NCBI RefSeq assembly: GCF_010365285.1
Contig: NZ_CP048286.1
Span: 5,055,501-5,119,500 of the forward strand
Source of the DNA: Paenibacillus rhizovicinus
GTDB lineage: Bacteria > Bacillota > Bacilli > Paenibacillales > Paenibacillaceae
Reading direction: 5' to 3'
DNA: 64,000 nt
The notes beneath the pieces were generated by a model. That model did no database searches and was not told where the DNA came from. It saw nothing but the letters and a program-made list of their open reading frames with translations. The position numbers were made by a program, and so were the translations under genes. Shown piece by piece: positions 24,487 to 32,105 of the stretch (the stretch's first letter is position 1; every line of letters begins with the position of its first letter).

Positions 24487-25821
24487 TTGGAGCAGGGTAA
24501 ACATACCGTTCAATCGCGCTGGTTCGCGGGCAAGGATAAGGGAAACATGCGGACCGTATCTAATGAAATCGGCGGAAAACGGGATTTCAACACCCGTACG
24601 CTGGACGGACAAGCGATATTGCTGCTTGCCGTTCAGGCGCTGCTCGGTACGGCCAATGCGCTGTCGGGAACGTTTTTGCCGATTTATCTATGGAAGTCCA
24701 GCCAGTCCTTTGCGCTGGTCGGTTATTTCAATTTGACGCAATTCGTCGTAAGCGGACTCACGTTCTGGCTGGCGGGCAAATGGGTCAAGGAACATAATAA
24801 GATGAACAGTCTCCGGTTCGGCGTGGCGCTGTCCGGCTTGTTCTATTTCGTCGTGCTGATGCTGGGGAAAGCCGCCGTCACGTATGCGGTGCCGCTAGGC
24901 ATTATGATCGGCATCGGCAACGGACTGTTCTGGCTGGCGTTCAACGTCGTTTATTTCGAGGTGACGGAGCCGGGCAACCGCGATCGGTTTAACGGCTGGG
25001 CGGGACTTCTCGGATCGGGAGCAGGCATCGTGGCGCCTTGGATTTCGGGCTGGCTCATTACGATGAGCAAGGGCGAGCGCGGCTATCATATTATTTTCAC
25101 GGTGTCGTCCATCATCTTCGCGGTAGCCGTGGTGCTAAGCTTCTGGTTAAAGAAGCGGGAATCGTCCGGTACCTACGAGTGGCTGCATGGCTTCCGGCAG
25201 CTGCGCGAACCGGGCAATCCGTGGCGTCACGCCGTTCCGGCGATCATTTGCCAAGGCGTGCGCGAAGGCGTGTACATGTTCTTCGTGGGCCTGCTCGTCT
25301 TTTTGGCTACGAAGAATGAAGGGAAGCTCGGCAATTTCTCCCTCGTAACGTCGCTCGTGGCGCTGGTCAGCTTCTGGCTGATCGGACGCATGCTGAAGCC
25401 TGAGCGAAGACGGGCTGCGATGCTGATCGGCTCGATTGCCGTGACCGCCGTTATTGCGCCGCTGTTCTGGCCGTTATCTTATACCACGCTGCTGATTTTC
25501 GGCATTGGAACGGCACTGTTCATGCCGCTCTACATTATTCCGATGACGTCGACGGTGTTTGATCTGATCGGCAGCACGGAGGACAGCGCGAAACAGCGCG
25601 AAGAGTTCGTCATTCTGCGCGAAGCGGGATTGACGGTTGGACGTATGATCGGCGTAGCCGCCTATTTGCTCGTTCTGCCTTACATGGAGGATTCGACCTA
25701 CGTCGTGCCTGGGCTGATGCTGGCAGTAGGAGCTTTTCCCATTCTCGGCTGGTGGCTGATGCGGAACTTGGTGGGGAAGGCCGCTGCGCAAGGAAGGAAA
25801 GAAACAGAGACCTCTTCGTGA
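24487..25821 (+). CDS. MFS transporter
   Basis: 444 residues from a TTG at 24487; GGAGGG ends 7 bp before it, and a nearby ATG at 24480 is out of frame. About 35 hydrophilic residues precede the first of roughly twelve membrane helices. The loop after helix 2 reads AGKWVKEHNK, a degenerate form of the MFS GxxxDRxGRR motif. A central cytoplasmic loop (GTYEWLHGFRQLREPGNPWR) separates the halves. Similar to YfkF/YqgE-like transporters near metabolic genes in Bacillales. The substrate is not evident. cysK follows after 22 bp. Confidence 0.85.
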   Translation: MEQGKHTVQSRWFAGKDKGNMRTVSNEIGGKRDFNTRTLDGQAILLLAVQALLGTANALSGTFLPIYLWKSSQSFALVGYFNLTQFVVSGLTFWLAGKWVKEHNKMNSLRFGVALSGLFYFVVLMLGKAAVTYAVPLGIMIGIGNGLFWLAFNVVYFEVTEPGNRDRFNGWAGLLGSGAGIVAPWISGWLITMSKGERGYHIIFTVSSIIFAVAVVLSFWLKKRESSGTYEWLHGFRQLREPGNPWRHAVPAIICQGVREGVYMFFVGLLVFLATKNEGKLGNFSLVTSLVALVSFWLIGRMLKPERRRAAMLIGSIAVTAVIAPLFWPLSYTTLLIFGIGTALFMPLYIIPMTSTVFDLIGSTEDSAKQREEFVILREAGLTVGRMIGVAAYLLVLPYMEDSTYVVPGLMLAVGAFPILGWWLMRNLVGKAAAQGRKETETSS

Positions 25822-25843
25822 GGTTAGGGGGAGTCGAGAAACG

Positions 25844-26761
25844 ATGCCGCGCATTGTGAATGATATTACGGCGCTGATTGGGGAAACGCCCGTCGTGGCG
25901 TTGAATCGGATGCAGGAACAAGGCTCCGCGGAAGTGCTGGTAAAGCTGGAACGCTTTAACCCGAGCGGGAGCGTCAAGGACCGGGCGGCCTATGCGCTGA
26001 TCGCGTCAGGGGAAGCGCGAGGCTTGCTGAAGCCGGGCGCGACCATCATCGAGCCGACGAGCGGGAATACCGGCATCGGTCTGGCGATGAACGCTGCGGC
26101 CAAAGGCTACAAGCTGATTCTCGTTATGCCTGACAATATGACGAAAGAACGGATCGGGCTGCTGAAAGCCTATGGCGCGGAGGTCGAGCTGACACCCGCG
26201 GCGGAACGGATGCCGGGCGCAATCAAGCGTGCATTCGAGCTGCAGGCGGAGCGGCCGGGAAGCTACATTCCGAATCAATTCGAGAACGAAGCCAATCCAG
26301 AAATCCACCGCGTGACGACCGCGCCGGAAATCCTTCGTCAAACGGACGGCAGATTGGATGTGTTCGTCGCCTCGGCGGGAACAGGCGGCACGATAACGGG
26401 AACGGGAGAAACGTTGAAAGCCGCCATTCCCGGGCTCTATGTCGCCGTTGTGGAGCCGCTCGGCTCGCCCGTGCTGTCCGGCGGCAAACCCGGGCCGCAT
26501 AAGCTTGTCGGCACGAGCCCGGGTTTCGTCCCGAGCATCTTGAATACGTCCGTGTATGATGAAATCGTGCAAGTGGCGGACGATGCGGCGGTAGATACGA
26601 TGCGCAGGCTCGCCCGGGAAGAAGGGCTGCTGCTCGGACCTTCGTCCGGCGCGTCCGTCTGGGCCGCAATGGAACAGGCCCGCCGGATCGGACCGGGCGG
26701 GCGGGTGCTCTGCATAGCTCCTGACAGCGGTGAGCGTTATTTAAGTATGGGGTTATTTTAA
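25844..26761 (+). CDS. cysK: Cysteine synthase A (O-acetylserine sulfhydrylase)
   Basis: 305 residues. PLP-dependent beta-replacement enzyme that makes cysteine from O-acetylserine and sulfide. The PLP lysine lies in NPSGSVKDRAA (about Lys44), the substrate-binding loop is EPTSGNTGIGLA, and SAGTGGTITGTG binds the PLP phosphate; GPSSGASVWAA is the C-terminal Ser that contacts the PLP ring nitrogen. Slightly shorter at the N-terminus than E. coli CysK. Being linked to mutS2 and not to other sulfur genes, it may be a second copy in this genome. No clear terminator follows before the convergent cotH gene. Confidence 0.93.
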   Translation: MPRIVNDITALIGETPVVALNRMQEQGSAEVLVKLERFNPSGSVKDRAAYALIASGEARGLLKPGATIIEPTSGNTGIGLAMNAAAKGYKLILVMPDNMTKERIGLLKAYGAEVELTPAAERMPGAIKRAFELQAERPGSYIPNQFENEANPEIHRVTTAPEILRQTDGRLDVFVASAGTGGTITGTGETLKAAIPGLYVAVVEPLGSPVLSGGKPGPHKLVGTSPGFVPSILNTSVYDEIVQVADDAAVDTMRRLAREEGLLLGPSSGASVWAAMEQARRIGPGGRVLCIAPDSGERYLSMGLF

Positions 26762-26865
26762 CCGGCGATTCGCATGTCTGTTCGAGGTATCGTGAGATTG
26801 AGATTTTTTGCTGCCCTTGTTGCTGTTGCCTATGTTACTGGTGCATCGGTGCTTCGGGGCTTCAA

Positions 26866-27939
26866 TTAATCTTTCCAAACTTCTAATTCTTCCTCAATAA
26901 TGGCTCTACGCTCCCGAATGTAGCTGCGGAACAGTTCCGGTTCCTCCTCGAAGGAGCGGAAGGGCCATTTTCGCGTGAAATCGTCCCGTATGGCAGGCCT
27001 GATCTGCTCGTACATGCTGTCGATGACGGGTTCGATCGCGTCGAGCGTAAATTTGCTGTTCAGCATATTCTTTAATATTTTGCGGTAAGCCTGCCTGCAG
27101 GACTTGTAGGACAACACTTTGACGGTCAGCGCGTTGTAACCCTTCACGTCGACCAAATCGCTGCCGCACAGCCTTCCGTAGCAGTTTCTTCCCCATGTGC
27201 CCTCGTAGTCCCAAGGAATAATCCGGTATTTTCCCGTCGACGTATGCTCGTAGAGCGCATAGTTCTGGTCAAATCCGTCATAATTACCCGTAAGCACGGC
27301 CCCGGCAAGCCATTTCAAATAGACGTTCAAGTCGAGCCGTTTGGCCATATAGGAACGCAGCGTCCCCCGCGGCAGGCGATTAATCCTGCTCACGAAACGA
27401 ACAAGCCGTTTCTCCGTATAAACGTTCCCCTTCATTACCCTGTAGCCTTCCATCAGCGATTCCTTGCGTTCCTCGGTCTCCGGATCAATCAAGCTGAAAT
27501 TGGCCTTGTCGTTGACCGCGTAGATTAGCGACTTGGAGCCGATGTTCCGTCTGCGGAAGAACGCCGAATCGACCGACTCGATTTCCAAATAAACCCCGTG
27601 CGGATAACCGTTCCACTCCAGCCACATATGCTTCGTGCGTGGCGCGGGCAGTCCCATCATCCTGAAGAAACGGAAGGATAGCGCATTGCGAATCATCGAC
27701 GGATCGTCGAACTCCGCATTCCAATGAAGAATTCCGTTAGTGCCGTAATGGATCTCGTAGGACTTCTTGGGATAATTCCGTGTATGGCCTCCGCGAAACC
27801 GCAGTTTAGCATCCATTGCGACGCCGTCCATTTCAAGCTTGACGGGTGCGAATTCATTGCTCCACACATCGGCCTGAAGGCGACTCAGATCGGCCTCGTC
27901 AATCGTTATTTTGCGCGTAGCCAGCCCTTCCCCGGACAT
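26866..27939 (-). CDS. cotH: CotH-family spore coat protein kinase
   Basis: 357 residues. CotH proteins are atypical kinases that phosphorylate Ser in coat proteins CotB and CotG of Bacillus. Conserved pieces here are LRFRGGHTRNYPKKSYEI (glycine loop and Lys), KWLAGAVLTGNYDGFDQNYA (catalytic Asp region) and RIIPWDYEGTWGRN (metal-binding Asp). GYNAL near residue 265 matches GYNTL of the Bacillus protein. AAGGAG precedes the ATG. It lies 93 bp after the Gly-Ser-X repeat gene on the same strand, and across a divergent gap from two CotB-like genes. This order recalls the cotB-cotH-cotG locus of Bacillus subtilis and makes the Ser-rich neighbours likely substrates. Confidence 0.92.
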   Translation of the reverse strand: MSGEGLATRKITIDEADLSRLQADVWSNEFAPVKLEMDGVAMDAKLRFRGGHTRNYPKKSYEIHYGTNGILHWNAEFDDPSMIRNALSFRFFRMMGLPAPRTKHMWLEWNGYPHGVYLEIESVDSAFFRRRNIGSKSLIYAVNDKANFSLIDPETEERKESLMEGYRVMKGNVYTEKRLVRFVSRINRLPRGTLRSYMAKRLDLNVYLKWLAGAVLTGNYDGFDQNYALYEHTSTGKYRIIPWDYEGTWGRNCYGRLCGSDLVDVKGYNALTVKVLSYKSCRQAYRKILKNMLNSKFTLDAIEPVIDSMYEQIRPAIRDDFTRKWPFRSFEEEPELFRSYIRERRAIIEEELEVWKD

Positions 27940-28032
27940 TCGACCATCTCCTTAGGCAAAAGATAAAGCCTATCGCATCCGATAGGCTTCAGCTTATTTA
28001 CACTATGCGGGCGATCGTCTATCGGTCACTCC

Positions 28033-28389
28033 TTATTTGCCGTACCAGCCGCTGTTGTTGCCGCGGGTACCTTGCGAGCCTGGGGAACCGAAGGAACCAC
28101 GGGAGCCTTGCGAGCCTTGAGAACCGCGGGAACCACGGGATCCTTGGGATCCTTGGGATCCTTTGGATCCTTGGGAACCACGGGATCCTTGGGAGCCATG
28201 GGAACCACGGGAGCCTTGCGAGCCATGGGAACCACGGGAGCCATGGGAACCACGGGAGCCTTGGGAACCGTGCGAGCCTTGGGAACCGTTGGATCCTTGG
28301 GAACCATGGGAGCCGTGGGAGCCATTAGAACCGTGAGAACCCTTGGAACCTTGCGATTTACTCATGTTTGCTTTCTTTTGATTAGCCAT
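28033..28389 (-). CDS. Gly-Ser-X triplet repeat protein, likely spore-coat CotH substrate
   Basis: 118 residues starting MANQKKANMSKSQ, with AAAGGAG 11 bp before the ATG. Residues 14-109 are about 31 consecutive Gly-Ser-X triplets where X is mostly Gln, His, Arg, Asn or Lys; the end is NNSGWYGK. This gives over 30 serines each followed by a polar or basic residue. It lacks proline, so it is not a collagen-like BclA glycoprotein, and resembles in spirit CotG, the basic Ser-rich coat protein phosphorylated by CotH. The DNA is a 9-bp tandem repeat, which leaves other frames open on both strands. The frame with the RBS and with the Lys-rich start is the credible one. The cotH gene follows. Confidence 0.8.
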   Translation of the reverse strand: MANQKKANMSKSQGSKGSHGSNGSHGSHGSQGSNGSQGSHGSQGSRGSHGSRGSHGSQGSRGSHGSQGSRGSQGSKGSQGSQGSRGSRGSQGSQGSRGSFGSPGSQGTRGNNSGWYGK

Positions 28390-28734
28390 TTATACTTCAA
28401 CTCCTTTTAGTAGATTCTATACAAGCTATGTTGCGAATCTATCAATCGCACCGGGTGATTGACTCAACTTATTAGAAATAGATGACAATCTAGTACCCTA
28501 TCGATACCGGATACATATAAATACATTATAAATTGTCTCCCATGATAGATTTCACAGGGGCAAGCAATGGAGGGATGAATGCCGAAGCGAGTAGGATGAA
28601 CCGTTATTTGAAAAGCGCGTCGCCGCCAAGGAATGGCGTCAGCCGTTCACCTTGGCAGCAGGTATCGGATCGTGTTTGCACCCTTTGGTCTTCATGGGGC
28701 AGGTTAGAATCTATTAATGCGGAGGGATTTCAGT
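28390..28734. other. Divergent regulatory region of the coat cluster, with sigma-K-like site
   Basis: AT-rich 345 bp between the divergent Gly-Ser-X gene and the CotB-like gene. On the plus strand tACc at 28494-28497, a 16-bp spacer and aCATAtaaaTa (CATA at 28514-28517) fit the mACm-16-gCATAnnnTa pattern of late mother-cell sigma-K promoters. The leader would be long (about 210 nt). No protein-coding frame is convincing here. Confidence 0.4.
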
Positions 28735-29523
28735 ATGAATCTTTGCTGGGGAAACATGGGAAACGAAGCAGTCAGCTACAAACCGTATGGCATGCTTGGC
28801 GATCAAGGCATGCAGCAAAACCACAACAAGAGCAATTGTAACAAAAGCAACAAAAGCAACAAAAGCAACAAAAGCCAAAAAGGCGGCAGCAACTTCTTGA
28901 ACGAGCAAGTCGGCATGAACGTGCGCATCAACCGCGGCGGCCCCGAGTCGCTGGAAGGCAAACTGCTTGGCGTTCAAACCGGTTACCTCGTGCTCAAAGC
29001 ATCAGGAGGACTCGTCTACGTGAACGCCAGCCATGTAAAAAGCGTTACCGACCTTCCGAAAGGCTCCGGCGGATCCCGCGGCTCTAACGGATCTCAAGGC
29101 ACAGGCGGCACCCGTACTTTTATCATGGCGAACAGCTTCGTCGGCGTACTTCACCAGCTGACACGCAAGTTCGTTCAAATCAACTGGGGCGGCCCGGAGA
29201 AAATCGAAGGCTTCATCGCGCAAGTCGGAAGTGAAGCGCTGCTGCTTGTCGTCGGTCCTGAGCTGGTACAAATCCCGCTTTACCACATCAAAACGGTCAA
29301 AACAGCCGGCATCTATGCAAGCGGCGGCAGCCGTGGAGACAAATCTTCTTCCGGCGGCAGCAAAAACAGCTCTTCCGGCAGCAAAAACAGCTCTTCCGGC
29401 AGCAAAAACAACTCGTCCGGCGCAAACGGCAACGCCAACAACCGTAACACGAGCAGCAAAAACAGCAAAACCGGCAAAAAAAGCGGTAAAACCTCCAGCA
29501 CGTTGCGGGGCAAAAAAGGCTGA
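28735..29523 (+). CDS. CotB-like spore coat protein with Ser-rich tail
   Basis: 262 residues from ATG 28735, behind GGAGGG. After an Asn-Lys-Ser repeat stretch (about 33-48) there are two copies of the CotB-type domain: NVRINRGGPESLEGKLLGV ending in HVKSVTDL, and FVQINWGGPEKIEGFIAQV ending in HIKTVKT. The RGGPE-x-x-EGKL and HVKS motifs are the same as in Bacillus subtilis CotB. Residues about 200-262 are Ser/Lys/Asn/Gly-rich with three repeats of GSKNSSS, like the CotB tail that CotH phosphorylates. It is divergent from the Gly-Ser-X/cotH pair. Expected on the outer spore coat. Confidence 0.87.
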   Translation: MNLCWGNMGNEAVSYKPYGMLGDQGMQQNHNKSNCNKSNKSNKSNKSQKGGSNFLNEQVGMNVRINRGGPESLEGKLLGVQTGYLVLKASGGLVYVNASHVKSVTDLPKGSGGSRGSNGSQGTGGTRTFIMANSFVGVLHQLTRKFVQINWGGPEKIEGFIAQVGSEALLLVVGPELVQIPLYHIKTVKTAGIYASGGSRGDKSSSGGSKNSSSGSKNSSSGSKNNSSGANGNANNRNTSSKNSKTGKKSGKTSSTLRGKKG

Positions 29524-29927
29524 TTGCACGATCTGCGGCTTCCCGGCTTTGCAAGTAGTCTGAATCGGCGGCCCGGCCGGATCCTCATGGACCCGGCCCG
29601 GGATTCCCGCTGATCACGGACTCGCTGCCGGCGCTGCACCCTTCATTTTGCATCATATGGCCGTGCTTCGCTCCCTGTACTGGAGATTTTGGCGCCCGTG
29701 GACTCCCTGACATATCCTTTTGTTTGCGTTCGGTATCTATGCGATTGCGGATGCCTCCGGCGGGGCTGACGATTCCGTCAAACCCTCATAAACAACTTAT
29801 ATGTTATCGCGGCCAGGACGAAGTCGCTGACCGACCCGAATCTCCATTTCACACGTATGCAGCCGGCCAGTCTATAGCAGTCTTTAGAGCCCGGACGCAA
29901 TTAACTGGATGAAAGGAGGTCGATTTC
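29524..29927. other. Intergenic region between the two CotB-like genes
   Basis: About 400 bp. A GC-rich hairpin around 29573-29605 (GGCCGGATCC against GGACCCGGCC) may end the first CotB-like transcript, though it lacks a T run. Just before the next gene stands an excellent AAAGGAGGT site. I see no credible gene. Confidence 0.5.
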
Positions 29928-30593
29928 ATGAAATATCGTCACCCTTTGTTAGACCGTTACGTCGAGCTTGATATTTCAGGGAAGACGATGCCGATTCAAG
30001 GCAAGCTCATCGATATGGGCCAAGACATACTCGTTATTCATAACGGTACGCAATTCCTGTACATTCCGCTCATTCATGTTCAGCAGCTGCGCATGGCCAA
30101 AGTCGACACGCAGGAAATCCAAGTACCGGAGCTGCCTTTCGAACCCCAGAACGATCCCATTTCCTACCGAAAAGTGCTCATGAACGCCAAAGGCATGTTC
30201 TCCGAAATTTATATTACCGGCAATCAATCGATACACGGCTATCTAACGAGCGTCATGAATGATTTTTTCGTTTTCTATTCGCCCGTGTACCATTCGGTGA
30301 TCGTGTCGCTGCAGCATCTGAAATTTCTCATTCCCTACAATCCGAACGTGACGCCCTACACGCTGACGCCCGAGCAGTTTCCGTTGAAACCTTCTCCGAT
30401 TACATTGGCCCGTACCTTCGACCAACAGCTTCGCAAGCTGATCGGCGAGTTCGTGATTCTGGACTTAGGCGAGAATCCGAACAAGATCGGCGTACTCAAA
30501 AGCATCGACCAAAACATTATCGAGCTGTCTACCGCCGGCGGAAACTCCGTTTATCTGCACTTCGACCACGTGAAGACGGTTCACCTGCCGTAA
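29928..30593 (+). CDS. CotB/DUF2642-like coat protein, second paralogue
   Basis: 221 residues. It contains three Sm-like repeats of the same fold as the neighbouring CotB-like protein: LDRYVELDISGKTMPIQGKL ending HVQQLR; FSEIYITGNQSIHGYLTSV ending HLKFL; and IGEFVILDLGENPNKIGVL ending HVKTVHLP. The RGGPE motif is not kept and there is no Ser-rich tail, so it is unlikely to be a CotH substrate in the same way; it may be a structural partner. A near-perfect AAAGGAGGT lies 9 bp before the ATG. It probably belongs to the same sporulation regulon as its neighbours. Confidence 0.78.
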   Translation: MKYRHPLLDRYVELDISGKTMPIQGKLIDMGQDILVIHNGTQFLYIPLIHVQQLRMAKVDTQEIQVPELPFEPQNDPISYRKVLMNAKGMFSEIYITGNQSIHGYLTSVMNDFFVFYSPVYHSVIVSLQHLKFLIPYNPNVTPYTLTPEQFPLKPSPITLARTFDQQLRKLIGEFVILDLGENPNKIGVLKSIDQNIIELSTAGGNSVYLHFDHVKTVHLP

Positions 30594-30702
30594 CGATCGC
30601 AGCAACCGGTTCTTCCCCTCGGGGAAGAAGCGTTACATAGGAAATTAAGGGCGCGGACATACTATTCAAGGATTAAAATCCATGGAATTAGGAGGGATTG
30701 TC

Positions 30703-30930
30703 TTGATTCAACCGTTGACGGGCAAGGAATTGGAGTACCTTGTGGACTCCATCTCGAACGAGGATTTGTTAATTAAGCAAAACGCGGTCATGGCCGCATC
30801 CGCCAGCACTCCGGCACTCAAACAGATCGGCATGCACATGATTCAAACGCATCAACAGCATACGCAAATGCTGATTCATGCGATCGGCCAGCATCAACAG
30901 CTCGCGCCTACGCAGCCGCAATCGCACTAA
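30703..30930 (+). CDS. Short CotF-like spore coat protein
   Basis: 75 residues from a TTG at 30703; AGGAGGG ends 6 bp before it, whereas an ATG 21 bp upstream lies before that site. Sequence IQPLTGKELEYLVDSISNED is followed by LLIKQNAVMAASASTPALKQ, the helix pattern of the CotF/YraD family (LL-x-K-x-x-V plus a polar residue cluster). The His/Gln-rich end HQQHTQMLIHAIGQHQQ is a feature shared with the next gene. Probably a ferritin-like half-bundle. Confidence 0.75.
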   Translation: MIQPLTGKELEYLVDSISNEDLLIKQNAVMAASASTPALKQIGMHMIQTHQQHTQMLIHAIGQHQQLAPTQPQSH

Positions 30931-30966
30931 CGGAACCCTATTAAGCGACCGGGAGGATCTAACCAC

Positions 30967-31440
30967 ATGCAACAACAACAAGGACAAGCCCATTCCCATC
31001 CCATGCTGTCCGACGAGGATTTGGCGTATACCGTTCTGGCTGATCTGAAGCGGGTAGTGAGCGAGTATGCGACTGCCGCGACGGAAGCAAGCTGCCAGCA
31101 AGTGCGCCAGCTGTTCACGAACCTGCTTAACAGCACGCTGCAAATGCAGGGCCAGCTCTACAAAGTCATGGAACAAAACAATATGTACAGCACGGCATCC
31201 CCGGCGCTTCGCCAGGATATCGACAAATCGCTGCAGCAGAATCAGCAGACGGAGCATAAGACAGAGCAGTTTCTGCAGCAGATCGGCTTCGGTCAGTCCG
31301 CGTTCCGCAGCTCGCAGTATCAATATCAGCAGCAACAGCAAATGCAAGCGCAGCAGATGCAGCAGCATATGCAACAGCAGCACTTGCAGCAGCAAGGCGG
31401 CTCGCAGCACATGCAGGGCGGCAATCCGATGTATATGTAG
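30967..31440 (+). CDS. CotF-family spore coat protein
   Basis: 157 residues. The core (LSDEDLAYTVLADLKRVVSE, then YATAATEASCQQVRQLFTNL and QGQLYKVMEQNNMYSTASPA) is CotF-like: two long helices with conserved Lys, Glu and Tyr. The last third is Gln/Met/His-rich low complexity, with many CAG and CAA codons. It follows the short CotF-like gene by 36 bp and shares a terminator at 31459, so the two form one unit. Gln-rich ends of coat proteins can be cross-linked by the spore transglutaminase; this is an inference. Confidence 0.85.
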   Translation: MQQQQGQAHSHPMLSDEDLAYTVLADLKRVVSEYATAATEASCQQVRQLFTNLLNSTLQMQGQLYKVMEQNNMYSTASPALRQDIDKSLQQNQQTEHKTEQFLQQIGFGQSAFRSSQYQYQQQQQMQAQQMQQHMQQQHLQQQGGSQHMQGGNPMYM

Positions 31441-31457
31441 TCTGACGATAGATGCGC

Positions 31458-31480
31458 AAAGACCCTTCGGGGTCTTTTTC
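31458..31480 (+). terminator. Terminator of the CotF-like pair
   Basis: AAAGACCC, a TTCG loop and GGGTCTTTTTC. Compact stem with a UUCG tetraloop and T run, 18 bp past the stop. Confidence 0.85.
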
Positions 31481-31598
31481 CATATCGGGGGGTCCGTCCG
31501 ACGGGCGAAAGCGGGCGAGCAGGAACGCATTCTTCTTTGCAGGAAGCTTGGATTCGTTGTAATATAGTTTTTATAGTTAAGATCAGGAGGGTTTGACG

Positions 31599-32090
31599 AT
31601 GGATGGACGGAAAATGCAAATACTCGAACTGCTGAAGGAAGATGCAAGGCGCTCTGCGGAACTGATCGCGACGATGATCGATGTGCCGGTGGACGAAGTG
31701 AAGCAGGCGATTGCGGAAATGGAGCAGGATCATATCATCGTCAAATATGCGACCGTTGTCAATTGGAGCAAGGTTGAAGACGAGAAGGTTACCGCACTTA
31801 TCGAAGTTCAAATTACGCCGGAACGCGGCCGCGGGTTCGAAGGCATCGCGGAACGGATCTACTTATATCCGGAAGTGAAATCGGTATACTTAATGTCCGG
31901 CGCGTACGATCTGCTTGTCGAGGTTCAGGGCAAGACGCTGAAGGACGTGGCATCCTTCGTATCCAATAAGCTGTCTCCGATCGATGCCGTGCTTTCCACC
32001 AAAACCTTTTTCATCTTAAAAAAATACAAGCAAGACGGCATTATATTCGAAGAGCATGAGGATGACCATCGTCTTCTCATCTCGCCGTAA
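31599..32090 (+). CDS. Lrp/AsnC-family transcriptional regulator (YugG/AlaR-like)
   Basis: 163 residues from ATG 31599, behind AGGAGGG. Winged helix-turn-helix at about 3-60 (ILELLKEDARRSAELIATMI) and an Lrp effector domain (about 70-140) with GAYDLLVEVQGKTLKDVASF. It is 15 bp upstream of an aminotransferase gene, the same pair as yugG-yugH in Bacillus subtilis, where the regulator (AlaR) activates the alanine aminotransferase AlaT. The same role is likely here. No palindromic operator is clear upstream. Confidence 0.9.
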   Translation: MDGRKMQILELLKEDARRSAELIATMIDVPVDEVKQAIAEMEQDHIIVKYATVVNWSKVEDEKVTALIEVQITPERGRGFEGIAERIYLYPEVKSVYLMSGAYDLLVEVQGKTLKDVASFVSNKLSPIDAVLSTKTFFILKKYKQDGIIFEEHEDDHRLLISP

Positions 32091-32105
32091 GGGGGCGGGT
32101 TCCTT

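Noticed and set aside
28033-28389. Collagen-like exosporium protein
   Set aside because: Triplets are Gly-Ser-X with almost no proline or threonine, so a collagen triple helix is unlikely.
28005-28410. Plus-strand and alternative minus-strand frames in the Gly-Ser-X gene
   Set aside because: They arise from the 9-bp repeat; only the frame starting at 28389 has an RBS and a sensible N-terminus.
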